Source of the DNA: Achatina immaculata | Taxonomy: Eukaryota; Mollusca; Gastropoda; Stylommatophora; Achatinidae | NCBI GenBank assembly: GCA_009760885.1 | Contig: CM019699.1 | Location: 44,682,268 to 44,746,267 of the forward strand | Direction: 5' to 3' | Length of the DNA stretch: 64,000 bases | Part shown: positions 46,001-58,110 of the stretch, in pieces | Position numbering within the stretch: the first letter of the stretch is position 1 | How the letters are laid out: each line of letters begins with the position of its first letter | Notes under the pieces: generated by a model | The model's database searches: none | What the model was told of the DNA's origin: nothing | Seen by the model: the letters and a program-made list of their open reading frames with translations, nothing else | Translations under genes and position numbers: made by a program

Positions 46001-46425
46001 TCAGCTATAAACTGTAACAAAACTGTAATCCAACCCATACATTACATTCAGCGACAAAAAGAAACAGTTAAAATCTGCTGTAGGCACATGCAGGCCATTC
46101 GCAGGAAAGCAGGTGTTGCCAGAAATCAATTGCTCCCAACATCTGGCCAGGTAGCTGTATACCTGCCATCAGACCATATCGTAATTGTTAAGTATTGAAC
46201 ACCGACCCACGTGAACTCCTCTGGCTGGTGCCCCAGTTGGCTTTAGATATGACCATAAAAACCAAAGTTCTCCCTAAGTGTCTATTATTCCAGTTTTCCC
46301 GCTTGGCTATTCACCCACATCAAATATGCCGTCTCTCTTCTGATACTGATGATCAAAATCAAGAATGCCACCCTCCCCTTTCCAACACATCCATAAATAG
46401 AAATGCTCTCCACACTTCATCCTTT
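46001..46425. other. Unique spacer, no gene seen
   Basis: Its first bases (cagctataaactgtaacaaa then actgtaatccaaccca) resemble sequence just left of the (TA)n at 42518-42560, hinting that the intervening element was inserted into a pre-existing repeat or its flank was duplicated. Confidence 0.4.
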
Positions 46426-46800
46426 TTCGCCTACATTGCTTCTCTTCCTTCTTTCATTCTTTCACTCTTTCTCTTCACTCCCCCCCCCCCACACACTTTT
46501 TTTTCTCGTCTTCTTACCTTCTTTTCTCTGCTGTCTGTTAGTCGCTCCTTCCGTCCTTTCTTATCTTTTTTCTCAGTCCCTTCTCCTATCTCTTTTTGTT
46601 TTATATCCATTCCTTCCTCTTGCCTCATCCTATTTTTCTTCTTTCCTCTTCCAGTCCTTCATTCCTTCTTTCTCGCTCTCACTCTCTCTATCTTTTTTCC
46701 TCCCCACTTTCAATGCCTCTCCTTACCTTCTTTCCTCCTCCGTGCTACTTTCCTATCCTCTCTACCTTACTTCCTTCCTGTCCTCAGTCTCTCCAATCAA
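46426..46800. repeat. Pyrimidine-rich tract
   Basis: About 375 bp of almost pure C/T with ctttctt, cttcctt and ccttc words. The long Phe/Leu/Ser-rich open frame on the plus strand is a composition artefact. Confidence 0.85.
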
Positions 46801-46959
46801 ACCTTCACCTACACAAGAAACACATTAACAATCAACAACATAGAACCAAAGTTTTTCATGCTTTCTCCCATAATCATCATCATCATCATCATCATCATCT
46901 CTTCCTGTATTCTGTTGCTCGCTACAGCCTCGGCTACCTCAGTTACACGCAGTACATGG

Positions 46960-47285
46960 CTCATTATTGGCAGCTTTTCTCATTACTCGCAGCTTTTATT
47001 TCTACTCGCAACTTTTCTCCCTACTCGCAACCTTTCTCCCTACTGGCAACTTTTCTCTCTACTCGCAGCTTTTCTCCCTACTCGCAGCTTTTCTCTCTAC
47101 CCGCAGCTTTTCTCCCTACTGGCAACTTTTCTCCCTACTCACAGCTTTTCTCCCTACTCCTACTCACAGCTTATCTCCCTACTCACAGCTTTTCTCCCTA
47201 CTCACAGCTTTTCTCCCTACTCCTACTCACAACTTTTCTCCCCACTCGCAGTTTTTCTCCCTACTCCATACTCGCAAGTTTTCTC
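46960..47285. repeat. 19-bp minisatellite (cagcttttctccctactcg)
   Basis: About sixteen units of cagcttttctccctactcg, with variants at the ctcg/ctca/tggca positions. Two larger blocks containing 'ctactcctactcac' repeat near 47155 and 47217. Confidence 0.95.
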
Positions 47286-47780
47286 CTGGCAGCGGATTTG
47301 TTCCGCTTCTGTAGAAACATTCAGTTCTTGCTTCCATGTCTGATGACAGCCGGCCTGGACAGGGATCTGGCTTGGCTGAGCTGAGCTGGGCTGAGCTGTT
47401 GTTTTAAATTGGATGTTGGTTGTTTATTTGTGATTTGCGGAGAGTAAGGGGGGGGGGGGTCTATTAAATACTCCTGGTCTGGGGTCTCCGTGTAACTGTG
47501 AACTCTGCAAATTACGTTATGATTATCTTAATACACCAACATCGAGTAGGATAGGAAGTAGGTTTGTCAGCTGCATATCGTCACATATGTACACATACTC
47601 ACACACATAAAACATGCGCAGATATTTACCCGCGCATCTTTCCATTTATATTCTCATGCGGACACACACACACACAATAAATGTAAACTATAAACTGTGT
47701 ACACACAGCGAACTGCCTTCCACAACTATCACAGGAAATATCTGCATGACTGTTCACATGGAAATATCAAGTATGCACAC
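47286..47780. other. Unique sequence with G-run
   Basis: It contains short direct repeats ctgagctgagctgggctgag near 47376 and a G-homopolymer at 47450-47459. No gene seen. Confidence 0.4.
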
Positions 47781-47782
47781 CA

Positions 47783-47860
47783 CACTGGTAAGAGATTATA
47801 CACTGCACACTAGTAAAAGATTATACACACCACACTAGTAAGAGATTATACACTGCACAC
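47783..47860. repeat. Two-to-three copy repeat (actagtaagagattatacac)
   Basis: Short direct repeats with 'cacactagtaagagattata' and 'cactgcacac' adjoin the next array. Confidence 0.85.
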
Positions 47861-47867
47861 GTCGGCC

Positions 47868-48344
47868 AGACAAAAAATTACCAAGACTACAAGAAAATAT
47901 GGCGATAAATTACCAAGAGTACACGACTAACTAGCGATAAATTACTAAAAGTACACAACTAATTAGCGATAAATTATCAAAAGTACACGATTAATTAGCG
48001 ATAAATTACCAAACGTACACGACTATCTAGCGATAAATTCTCAAAACTAAAAGACTATCTAGTTATAAATTATCAAAACTACACGACTATCTAGTGAAAA
48101 ATTATCAAAAGTACACGACTATATATCGATAAATTATCAAAACTACTCGAGAATCTAGTGATAAAATATCAAAAATACACTACTATCTACCTACAAATTA
48201 TCAAAACTACACGACTATCTAGAGATAAATTATAAACACTATACGACTATCTAGCGATAAATTATTAACACTACACGACTGTCTACCCATAAATTATGAC
48301 AAGTGCAAGACTGTCTAGCAAGAAATTATCAAAAGTATACGACT
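47868..48344. repeat. 32-bp minisatellite, left part
   Basis: The unit is acgactatctagcgataaat plus tatcaaaactac; about fifteen diverged copies. The array continues at 49408-49608 and again at 52991-53045, being interrupted by two LINE segments. Confidence 0.93.
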
Positions 48345-49407
48345 GTCAGCCTCTCATGTCACATAACAAAGCTACTTCTAAGAATCATTATGAGAAGAAC
48401 AAGGAAAAAGATAAAAATGGAAATAGCAGATGAACAGTTTGAATTTGTTGAAGGAAAGGGAGCACACAATGCCATTTATGCTTTACGACCACTAACAGAA
48501 AAGAGCTTTAGAAGTACAGAAAGATCTCTACTTATGCTTCACTGATTACATCAAGGCATTCTACAAGGTGAAACATGATGAGATTATTAAAATGCTTGAA
48601 GACATCAATATAGACGTCAAAGACCTGAGGATTGTAAAACATCTATACTGGCAGCAGGAAGCAGCGATTCGAGTTGAAAATAAAACTGGAAAATGCCAAA
48701 CAATAAAACAAGGTTTGAGACAAGGATGTGTACTATCTCCAGACCTTTTTTTTCTCTGTACAGCGAGAATATTCTAAGAACGATCATTACAGAACCAGGC
48801 ATAAAAATTGGAGGATACAATATTAACAACCTTCGGTATGCTGACGACACAGTACTGATAGCTGAGAACCAACAAGACCTGCAAAATCTCTTGGATAAAG
48901 TCACTAAAGGAAGTGAACAGAAAGGTTTTACTTTGAACATAAAAAAGACAGAGACTATGGTTATATCTAAGAAACAGAATCCACCAGCATGCAGTATAAA
49001 ATTAAGCGGAACTATTCTAAATCAGGTGCCGAAATTCAAATATCTTGGAGCAGTAATAACTTCAGATGGGAAATGAAGAACAGAAATTATGAACAGAATA
49101 GGTCAACCAAAAGCTGCATTTCAGAGAATGAGAAACATATTATCCAACACATCCTTATCAGTGAATGTTAGAAAACGAGTCCTAAAATGCTATATTGATT
49201 CTATCTTGTTATATGGAAGTGAATCATGGACAATAGGCAAGTCTGCATAAAATCACTGGAAGCAGTAGAAATGTGGTTTATTGGAAGAATGTTGCGAATT
49301 CCATGGACAGCAAAAATAACTAATGAAAAATGTATGAGAAGAGCTGGAGAGACAAAAAAATCGTGTCAAAAAAATAAGAGAGAGACAATGTACTTTCATA
49401 GGATATG
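48345..49407 (+). mobile_element. RTE-type LINE (family C), internal fragment, broken
   Basis: The plus strand decodes with several frameshifts to a reverse transcriptase: 'HITKLLLRIIMRRT' at the start, a motif-A-like 'IKAFYKVKHDEIIKMLEDI' (the usual F-D-x-x-K-A-F-D is damaged), motif B 'KQGLRQGCVLSPDLF', motif C 'NNLRYADDTVLIAENQQD', 'FKYLGAVITSDGK' and 'EAVEMWFIGRMLRIPWT'. It ends abruptly at 'ETMYFHRICK' without the C-terminal region or (GAT)n tail seen at 35.5 kb. Catalytic YADD is intact. No endonuclease domain. The copy is a pseudogene. Confidence 0.9.
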
Positions 49408-49608
49408 CAAACGACTATCTAGCGATAAATTATCAGAAGTATACGACTATCTAGCGATAAATTATCAGAAGTATACGACTATCTAGCGATAATAAATCAA
49501 AACTAAACTATCTGGGGATAAATTATCAAAACTACACGACTATCTTGCGACAAATTATCATAACTACGGGATTATCTAGCGATAAATTATCAAAACTACA
49601 CGACCATC
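49408..49608. repeat. 32-bp minisatellite, middle part
   Basis: Six units of the acgactatctagcgataaat array lie between the two LINEs; the last unit ends with the target site of the full-length LINE. Confidence 0.93.
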
Positions 49609-52600
49609 CAGGTTAGCGCGGTAGTGGTATCCCCTATCAAAGGAGAAGTAAGACGCCTCCTTACCTCCGTCAGTCTACGGGACACCCTTGGGCAAGGTGG
49701 AGTACCCATATACCACCCCCCCCCCCCATTTAGGGTGACGTGAAGCCATGGGACCAGGTGGTGGATGGAATGGGAGAGCAGCCGACAGATAATGTTGGTT
49801 ATGGTCACCATCCTATGATGTTAGGCAGATGATCTCAATGTAGGGATAATATCTACGATCACTGACTAGTACAGTCACTGCCCGGAAGGAAAGCAATGGT
49901 AAACTATCTTCTGAAAATATACCAAGAAACCCAAACAGCAACATGGAAAGCCAAATAGGAAAAAGATCTGGTGGTGAGGCCCCCAGGCAAGACAGATCTA
50001 ATTTTAACACTGGGGAAGAGTGTGAGACAGAGATCAGTACTAGTAATTGTGATGACGGACAAAATCCTGACAGTGTTACTAAGGAAAACCCCTGTATCAA
50101 ACTAAAAAGAAAAATAAGAATAGGAACATGGAATGTGAGAAGTATGTATGAGGGGAAGTATCACATAATAAGTGACGAGATGAAAAGAACGGGGATACAC
50201 ATTTTTGGAATCTGCGAACATCGATAGAAAGGATCAAGACACTTCAAGAGCGAGAATGATAATATCTTTATATACTTTGGTGGAGAAGTAGGAGGAAATA
50301 ATGGCGTGGCTTTTTACTTGGACAAATCAACATCAAAAGCATTACTAGGCTACAGTCCTGTAAGTGATATAATCCTCATTATCAGACTTAAGGGCACTCC
50401 TAGAAATGTAACAATCATCCAGATATGTGCACCTACATCAGCAGCAGAAGAAGAGGAAGTAGAAGACTTTTATAACACACTGCAAATGACAATAGACTAG
50501 GTACGGAAAAATGATATTGTATTAATAACGGGGGATTTTAATGAAAAGATTGGTACAGAAAGAACAGAAGATGAAGGACATATTGTAGGGAAATTTAGCA
50601 TAGGACATAGAAATGAGGCAGGTGACAATCTAATGGCTTTTTGCGTGGAAAATGAGCTAATGATTGCTAACATATTTTTTAAACAACATCCAAGAAGACT
50701 TTACACATGGACATCACCTGATGGGAAAACCAAGAATCAAATAGATTACATTTTAGTGCAAAGAAGACGGAGATCAAGTATAACATCAGCAAAAACTTTA
50801 CCAGGTGCTGATTGTGACACGGACCATGAGTTATTAATAGCAGACATGAAGATAAAGATAAAAAAGACAGTTACGGGATAAAGACCACTCCGCTTTGATC
50901 TTGCAAAAATACCAGAACAATACGGTATAGAAGTGAAGAACCGTTTCGAAATCCAGATGACTGTACAGGAGGAGATGACACCAAATGAAATGGCTACGCA
51001 GGCCAGAGATATCTTAATAACAACAGCTAAAGACATGGTTCCAGTAAAGAAAACACAAAAGAATGGATGGATTACAGCAGCCACACTAGAACTGATAAAA
51101 CAATGTAGAGAAATGAAGACGCAATGGAAAGTGACAAACAACAACAAAAAGAAATATAAATATTTAACAAAAGAAGTACGAAGAAACATAAGAAAAGACA
51201 CAAAAAAAACAATACATACAAGATTATTGTGAAAGAATTGAAGGACATCAGAAGTGTGGAAGAGATAGTGAAATGTTTAAAGAAATTAAGACATTGACGA
51301 GAAATGCCACACCTAAGCTAAATGTAATTTGTGACGAGATGGGGAATACCTTGACAGAGACAGAGGAAATTATATAAATATGGAAGAAATATTGCAGAAG
51401 AATGTATGAAACAACCGACTGTGAAAGCAGAAATCAACAGTGTGAATTATTATTGGAGGAGAAAAAACCCGAACCGACAATAGAAGAAGTTTTTTGGGCA
51501 ATAAAGAATCTGAAAAATGGTAAATCACCAGGAAGTGATGAGATAACAGCTGAATTTATTAAAGCAGGAGGAAAGGAGTGTGCAACAATGTATCATGCAC
51601 TATGTAAAAAGATATGGCACTCAGGTATTTGGCCAAAAGAATGGAAAAGAATTGTATTCATACCACTGCCAAAAAAAGGGTAACCTGAAATTATGCACAA
51701 ACTACAGAACTGTTGCCCTGATTAGTCATGCCAGTAAAATTCTGTTAAAAATCATAATGGGTAGACTTTGTAAGAAAATAAAAGAAGTCAATATGGTCCA
51801 AGCTGGTTTCAGGCAAGGAAGAGGATCAAGAGATCATATAATCAATATAAGATTAATAATAGAGAAATGCAGAGAGTTTAATGTGAATCTATATTTATCC
51901 TTTATAGACTGCTCCAAGGTATTTGATTGTGTACAACACCAGAAACTTTGGGAAATAATAGAAAAAATGGGATTTCCAACACATTTGATACAATTAATAT
52001 CACTGCTGTATCTAGACCAGCAAGCAGCAGTAAGAATAAATGGTGAAACAACAACTTGGTTTGACATAAAACAAGGGGTCCGTCAGGGGTGCATATTGTC
52101 GCCTTACTTATTTAACTTGTATACTGAAAATATAATGAGGAATGTTAGAGAAGATGTAGACAAAGAATATTATGATGCCATAACAATTGGAGGTTATGAA
52201 ATACCAGAGATTAGATATGCTGATGACACAGTATTACTGTCCACAACACAAAAAGGAATGGAAAAACTAATTATGTCAGTCTGTAAGAACAGCGAAGAGC
52301 AAAACCTCTATCTTAATGCGAATAAAACTAAATTGATGACAACTGACGAAACAAACAAGGCAGCTGAAATATGTATCAATGAGGAAAAACTGGAAGAAGT
52401 GGAGAGTTTTGAATATCTTGGATCACTACTAACTAATAATGGAGATACAATGAGGGAAATTAAAAGAAAGACATCTATCGCTCTCCAGAAAGTAAAACTA
52501 AAGAATCTGTGGAGAGAAACAGACAGAACTACAAAAGTAAGATTTTTGAGGACATGCATCTTTCCCATCGCAATATATGCCTGTGAGACCTGGACACTTA

Positions 52601-52990
52601 ACAAAACAGCTGAGAAACACATAAATGCCGTTGAATGTAAATGCTACAGAAGAGTTCTTCAAATATCATGGACACAAAAAAGAACAAATATATCCATATT
52701 ACAAGAACTTAATATTGAAGAAGGCTGGGTAGTAAAGAGGATTAAAGAGAGAAAACTTAAATATTTTGGACACATTAAACGTCATGATAATCTAGAGAAA
52801 ACCGTCTTGAAAGGGTACATAATGGGAAAAAGAGAGAGAGGAAGACCAAGGCGAAGATGGCTGCAAGATATCGTTGATGATCTGCGAATGAATGCATCAG
52901 CAGCAGGCCATCTTGTCCACAACCGAGAGGCCTACAGGAGAGCTGTTAGGGAGGCAAAGTTCCGCAAGGGACATGCAAATGAATGAATGA
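49609..52990 (+). mobile_element. Full-length RTE-type LINE (family A) with 11-bp target-site duplication
   Basis: The 3382-bp element is flanked by acacgaccatc on both sides (49598-49608 and 52991-53001), inside the 32-bp array. It has a 5' leader of about 330 bp, an endonuclease domain, a reverse transcriptase domain, a C-terminal basic region and an (AATG)n 3' tail (aatgaatgaatga). Length and architecture match RTE-clade LINEs of about 3.2-3.5 kb with a single main ORF. 5'-truncated relatives occur at 6424-7038 and 54229-54557. Confidence 0.93.
49943..52986 (+). pseudogene. LINE endonuclease-reverse transcriptase polyprotein, broken
   Basis: From the ATG at 49943 the order is: endonuclease (apurinic-type fold) with 'IGTWNVRSM', 'GDFNEKIG', 'LYTWTSPDGKTKNQIDYILV' and 'DTDHELL'; then 'LKNGKSPGSDEITAEFIK'; RT motifs 'AGFRQGRGSRDHI', 'FIDCSKVFDCV', 'KQGVRQGCILSPYLFNLY', 'IRYADDTVLLS', 'FEYLGSLLTNNG'; and the C-terminus 'RERGRPRRRWLQDIVDDL' ending HANE plus TGA at 52984-52986. 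In-frame stops fall near 50225 (TAG after CEHR), 50498 (TAG), 50879 (TAA) and 51231 (TGA). Frame changes lie between 51232 and 51402 and at about 51680 in an A/G run. The RT part (51580-52986) is open for 468 codons. The protein nicks target DNA and copies its own RNA in active relatives; this copy is dead without trans help. Confidence 0.93.
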
Positions 52991-53001
52991 ACACGACCAT
53001 C

Positions 53002-54217
53002 TAACGATAAATTACCAAGAGTACACTATGTGGAGATAAATTATGATAAAGAGCATAGTACGAGAAAGTCTGAGTGGTATGGCTGCCGCCTGCCGGCAGT
53101 CACCTGTTGTTGGAGTTACACTGTCATATTGTTCGTGGAAAATATGGCATTCTTCCTTTTTTTATTGATGTATCTTGTATTTATTTACAATTTCCTGCCG
53201 TATTATAGCTGCGTATTATTTAGCGTCAAATACGGTATACACATATGTACCCTGTAAAACTGTGCAGTTTGAGTGCATAATTTGAAACCCGTGTGCAAAT
53301 ACATTTTTTACGTTTTTTTGTGTGTTTACGTTTTTAGCACAAGTCCGTCGTAACGTCAAATGAAAGCATATGAAGTTATAAAATTCAAGAAAATCAGGAA
53401 AACAAACCCATGTAACGCTGTCATACTCTTCATCTGCGCTGCTATAGGACAAAGCGAAATCAGGATATTAAAAGTTACAATTTTATTATTACTTTCACCG
53501 CGTGCTATATAAAATGTAATACCTGGTATGATTTATGTGTGTGCGCGCACGACCGCGCAGCTTAGAGAGTGACACTGCTTGCGACACATGCGTTGTCAAA
53601 CGTTACAAACACACCAACCAACAATAAAATACTCATAGCCGGTGTGCAGTAAAAGGGGACACAAGCAGCTGAATTGAAAAGGGAAGTAAATGACGTCATT
53701 CTGTGGTTATAGCCCCTGCACATGTACAGGGTTACCGGCCTTATCAGTGAGAAATGCATGCGGGACAGCACACAACCGGGCTCACAAAACGTTTTTCTCC
53801 TTACTTTATCTCGTAAATCGGTCACAGTCGAGTTGAACGACCTGGAAAGGAAGGTGCTGTAACATACATGCAGGGGAAGTTATTTTAAGAAAGGGTAATC
53901 TTCTGGCTTCTCGCCCTTGCCCAGAGGTGAATGCTAGCATAAGGGTACAAGATAAGCCATGATTACTACAAACAAGAGAATTCTGTCCATCTTCGCTTTT
54001 ATTTTTTCTTTGGGCCTTTCCTAGTTTTCCTCGCAGGAACTTCTAAGAATTAGCCACAACGAGAATAAGTACATTTCTAATGGTACTGGACTGCAGGATT
54101 CTGCTATTTCCCTTACCTTCTTTCTTTCTCTCACGTTCCTGTGATTTATCTACAACATTTGTAGACTATTCGTACACGCTTTACTCTCGCTTTCTATCTA
54201 ACATAATCGCATTTTTA
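53002..54217. other. Unique sequence after the array remnant, no gene recognised
   Basis: After about 45 bp of the 32-bp array (taacgataaattaccaagag) the sequence is single-copy and AT-rich. Short open frames on both strands (e.g. minus 53562-53825) lack splice context and recognisable protein. Confidence 0.45.
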
Positions 54218-54228
54218 TTGTTGTTGGC

Positions 54229-54557
54229 ATTCATTCATTTGCATGTCCCTTGCGGAACTTTGCCTCCCTAACAGCACTCCTGTAGGCCTCTCGGTTGTGA
54301 GCAAGATGGCCTGCTGCTGCTGCTGCATCCATCTGCAGATCGTCAACAATGTCTTGCAGCCATCTTCGTTTTGGTCTTCCTCTTTTTCTTTTTCCCATTA
54401 TGTATCCTTCCAATACGGTCTTCTCTAAATTATCATGACGTTTAATGTGTCCAAAATATTTAAGTTTTCTCTCTTTAATCCTCTTTACTAGCCAGCCTTC
54501 TTCAATATTAAGTTCTTGTAGTATGGATATATTTGTTCTTTTTTGTGTCCACGATAT
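54229..54557 (-). mobile_element. 5'-truncated RTE-type LINE (family A) with perfect target duplication
   Basis: The 329-bp minus-strand copy covers the C-terminal region (IMGKRKRGRPKRRWLQDIVD to AKFRKGHANE) and the (AATG)n tail. An 11-bp direct repeat, ttgttgttggc, flanks it at 54218-54228 and 54558-54568. The frame is still open, closely matching the 3' end of 49609-52990. Confidence 0.92.
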
Positions 54558-54568
54558 TTGTTGTTGGC

Positions 54569-54875
54569 TGCTAATATAAATACATCACTCAAGAAACTAG
54601 CAACGACTCACTGGCCGCTGCCACTAATGTTCTGCATGCACTAGCTACTTGCAACACACACTACGTGAAACCTGGGAGCACCAAAACTTTCCTTGCACTC
54701 ACAAAATGTTGCATGCCCTCGGCTCTGTCTCGGATACTACCAGATCTAACTGTTAGCTTTTTCTTCAGATAAATGCTTCGTAGCAAAGTTGTACGTCCAC
54801 TCTTACAGACTGGCTGGTACGTCATGTTCTACTGTCTAGCGGCTGGAAGGTTGATGCGCTGTCATTTAGTTACTG
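54569..54875. other. Unique spacer, no gene seen
   Basis: Single-copy sequence leading into the long 30-bp array. Confidence 0.4.
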
Positions 54876-54879
54876 ATTT

Positions 54880-57800
54880 GCTGTCTTATAGTAGCTGATT
54901 CTCTGGTGCGCTGTCTTCTAGTAGCTGATTCTCTGGTGCGGTATCTTCTAGTAGCTGATTGCCAGGTTGCGCTGTCTTCTAGTGGCTGATTGCCTGGTGT
55001 GCTGCCTTCCAGTAGCTGATTGCCTGGTGCGCTGTCTTCTAGTAGCTGATTGGTTGGTGCGCTGTTTTCTAGTAGCTGATTGCCTGGTGTGCTGTCTTCC
55101 AGTAGCTGATTGCCTGGTGCGCAGTCTTCTAGTAGCTGATTGCCTGGTGCGCTGTCTTCTAGTAGCTGATTGCCTGGTGCACTGTCTTCTAGTACCCGAT
55201 TGCCTGGTGCGCTGTCTTCTAGTAGCTGATTGCCTGGTGCGCTGTCTTCTAGTAGCTGATTGCCTGGTGCACTGTCTTCCAGTAGCTGATTGCCTGGTGC
55301 GCTGTCTTCTAGTAGCTGATTGCCTGGTGCACTGTCTTCTAGTACCCGATTGCCTGGTGCGCTGTCTTCTAGTAGCTGATTGCCTGGTGCGCTGTCTTCT
55401 AGTAGCTGATTGCCTGGTGCGGTGTCTTCTAGTAGCTCATTCCCTGGTGCGGTGTCTTCTAGTCGCTGATTGCCTGGTGCGCCGCCTTCTAGTAGCAGAT
55501 TGTCTGGTGTGCTGTCTTCTAGTAGCTGATTGCCTGGTGCGCTGTCTTCTAGTAGCTGATTGCCTGGTGCGCTGTCTTCTAGTAGCTGATTGGTTGGTGC
55601 GATGACTTCTAGTAGCTGATTGCCTGGTGCGCTGTCTTCTAGTAGCTGATTGCCTCGTGCGCTGTCTTCTAGTAGCTGATTGCCTGGTGCGCTGTCTTCT
55701 AGTAGCTGATTGCCTCGTGCGCTGTCTTCTAGTAGCTGATTGGTTGGTGCGATGACTTCTAGTAGCTGATTGGTTGGTGCGCTGTCTTCTAGTAGCTGAT
55801 TGGTTGGTGCGATGACTTCTAGTAGCTGATTGCCTGGTGCGCTGTCTTCTAGTAGCTGATTGCCTCGTGCGCTGTCTTCTAGTAGCTGATTGCCTGGTGC
55901 GCTGTCTTCTAGTAGCTGATTGCCTGGTGCACTGTCTTCTAGTACCCGATTGCCTGGTGCGCTGTCTTCTAGTAGCTGATTGCCTGGTGCGCTGTCTTCT
56001 AGTAGCTGATTGCCTGGTGCACTGTCTTCCAGTAGCTGATTGCCTGGTGCGCTGTCTTCTAGTAGCTGATTGCCTGGTGCACTGTCTTCTAGTACCCGAT
56101 TGCCTGGTGCGCTGTCTTCTAGTAGCTGATTGCCTGGTGCGCTGTCTTCTAGTAGCTGATTGCCTGGTGCGGTGTCTTCTAGTAGCTCATTCCCTGGTGC
56201 GGTGTCTTCTAGTCGCTGATTGCCTGGTGCGCCGCCTTCTAGTAGCAGATTGTCTGGTGTGCTGTCTTCTAGTAGCTGATTGCCTGGTGCGCTGTCTTCT
56301 AGTAGCTGATTGCCTGTGCGCTGTCTTCTAGTAGCTGATTGATTGGTGCGATGACTTCTAGTAGCTGATTGCCTGTGCGCTGTCTTCTAGTAGCTGATTG
56401 CCTCGTGCGCTGTCTTCTAGTAGCTGATTGCCTGGTGCGCTGTCTTCTAGTAGCTGATTGCCTGGTGCGCTGTCTTCTAGTAGCTGACTGGTTGGTGCGA
56501 TGACTTCTAGTAGCTGATTACCTGGTGCGCTGTCTTCTAGTAGCTGATTGCCTGGTGCGCTGTCTTCTAGTAGCTGATTGCCTAGTGCGCTGTCTTCTAG
56601 TAGCTGATTGCCTGGTGCGCTGTCTTCTAGTAGCTGATTCCCTGGTGCGGTGTCTTCTAGTCGCTGATTGCCTGGTGCGCCGCCTTCTAGTAGCAGATTG
56701 TCTGGTGTGCTGTCTTCTAGTAGCTGATGCCTGGTGCGCTGTCTTCTAGTAGCTGATTGCCTGGTGCGCTGTCTTCTAGTAGCTGATTGGTTGGTGCGAT
56801 GACTTCTAGTAGCTGATTGCCTGGTGCGCTGTCTTCTAGTAGCTGATTGCCTCGTGCGCTGTCTTCTAGTAGCTGATTGCCTGGTGCGCTGTCTTCTAGT
56901 AGCTGATTGCCTCGTGCGCTGTCTTCTAGTAGCTGATTGGTTGGTGCGATGACTTCTAGTAGCTGATTGGTTGGTGCGCTGTCTTCTAGTAGCTGATTGG
57001 TTGGTGCGATGACTTCTAGTAGCTGATTGCCTGGTGCGCTGTCTTCTAGTAGCTGATTGCCTCGTGCGCTGTCTTCTAGTAGCTGATTGCCTGGTGCGCT
57101 GTCTTCTAGTAGCTGATTGCCTGGTGCACTGTCTTCTAGTACCCGATTGCCTGGTGCGCTGTCTTCTAGTAGCTGATTGCCTGGTGCGCTGTCTTCTAGT
57201 AGCTGATTGCCTGGTGCACTGTCTTCCAGTAGCTGATTGCCTGGTGCGCTGTCTTCTAGTAGCTGATTGCCTGGTGCACTGTCTTCTAGTACCCGATTGC
57301 CTGGTGCGCTGTCTTCTAGTAGCTGATTGCCTGGTGCGCTGTCTTCTAGTAGCTGATTGCCTGGTGCGGTGTCTTCTAGTAGCTCATTCCCTGGTGCGGT
57401 GTCTTCTAGTCGCTGATTGCCTGGTGCGCCGCCTTCTAGTAGCAGATTGTCTGGTGTGCTGTCTTCTAGTAGCTGATTGCCTGGTGCGCTGTCTTCTAGT
57501 AGCTGATTGCCTGGTGCGCTGTCTTCTAGTAGCTGATTGGTTGGTGCGATGACTTCTAGTAGCTGATTGCCTGGTGCGCTGTCTTCTAGTAGCTGATTGC
57601 CTCGTGCGCTGTCTTCTAGTAGCTGATTGCCTGGTGCGCTGTCTTCTAGTAGCTGATTGCCTGGTGCGCTGTCTTCTAGTAGCTGACTGGTTGGTGCGAT
57701 GACTTCTAGTAGCTGATTACCTGGTGCGCTGTCTTCTAGTAGCTGATTGCCTGGTGCGCTGTCTTCTAGTAGCTGATTGCCTAGTGCGCTGTCTTCTAGT

Positions 57801-58110
57801 AGCTGATTGCCTGGTGCGCTGTCTTCTAGTAGCTGATTGGTTGGTGCGATGACTTCTAGTAGCTGATTGCCTGGTGTGCTGACTTCTAGTAGCTGATTGC
57901 CTGGTGTGCTGTCTTCTAGTAGCTGATTGGTTGGTGCGATGACTTCTAGTAGCTGATTGCCTGGTTCGATGACTTCTAGTAGCTGATTGATTGGTGCGAT
58001 GACTTCTAGTAGCTGACTGCCTGGTGCGCTGTCTTCTAGTAGCTGATTGCCTGGTGCGCTGTCTTCTAGTAGCTGAATGCCTGGCGCGCTGTCCTCTTGT
58101 AGCTAAATGG
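54880..58110. repeat. 30-bp minisatellite, about 108 copies, with higher-order structure
   Basis: The unit is agtagctgattgcctggtgc plus gctgtcttct. Marked variants (gcctcgtgc, ggttggtgcgatgacttct, agtacccgat, cgccgccttctagtagcaga) recur in the same order in blocks beginning near 55150, 55900 and 57100, so multi-unit blocks of several hundred bp were themselves duplicated (55837 onward matches 57034 onward over more than 480 bp). The 10-codon period gives long frames of CLVRCLLVAD repeats on plus and ATRRQRTRQS on minus; both are artefacts. Confidence 0.97.

Noticed and set aside
46195..47384. Plus-strand ORFs of 262-382 codons rich in Phe/Leu/Ser
   Set aside because: They cross a C/T-only tract and a 19-bp array; composition explains the openness.
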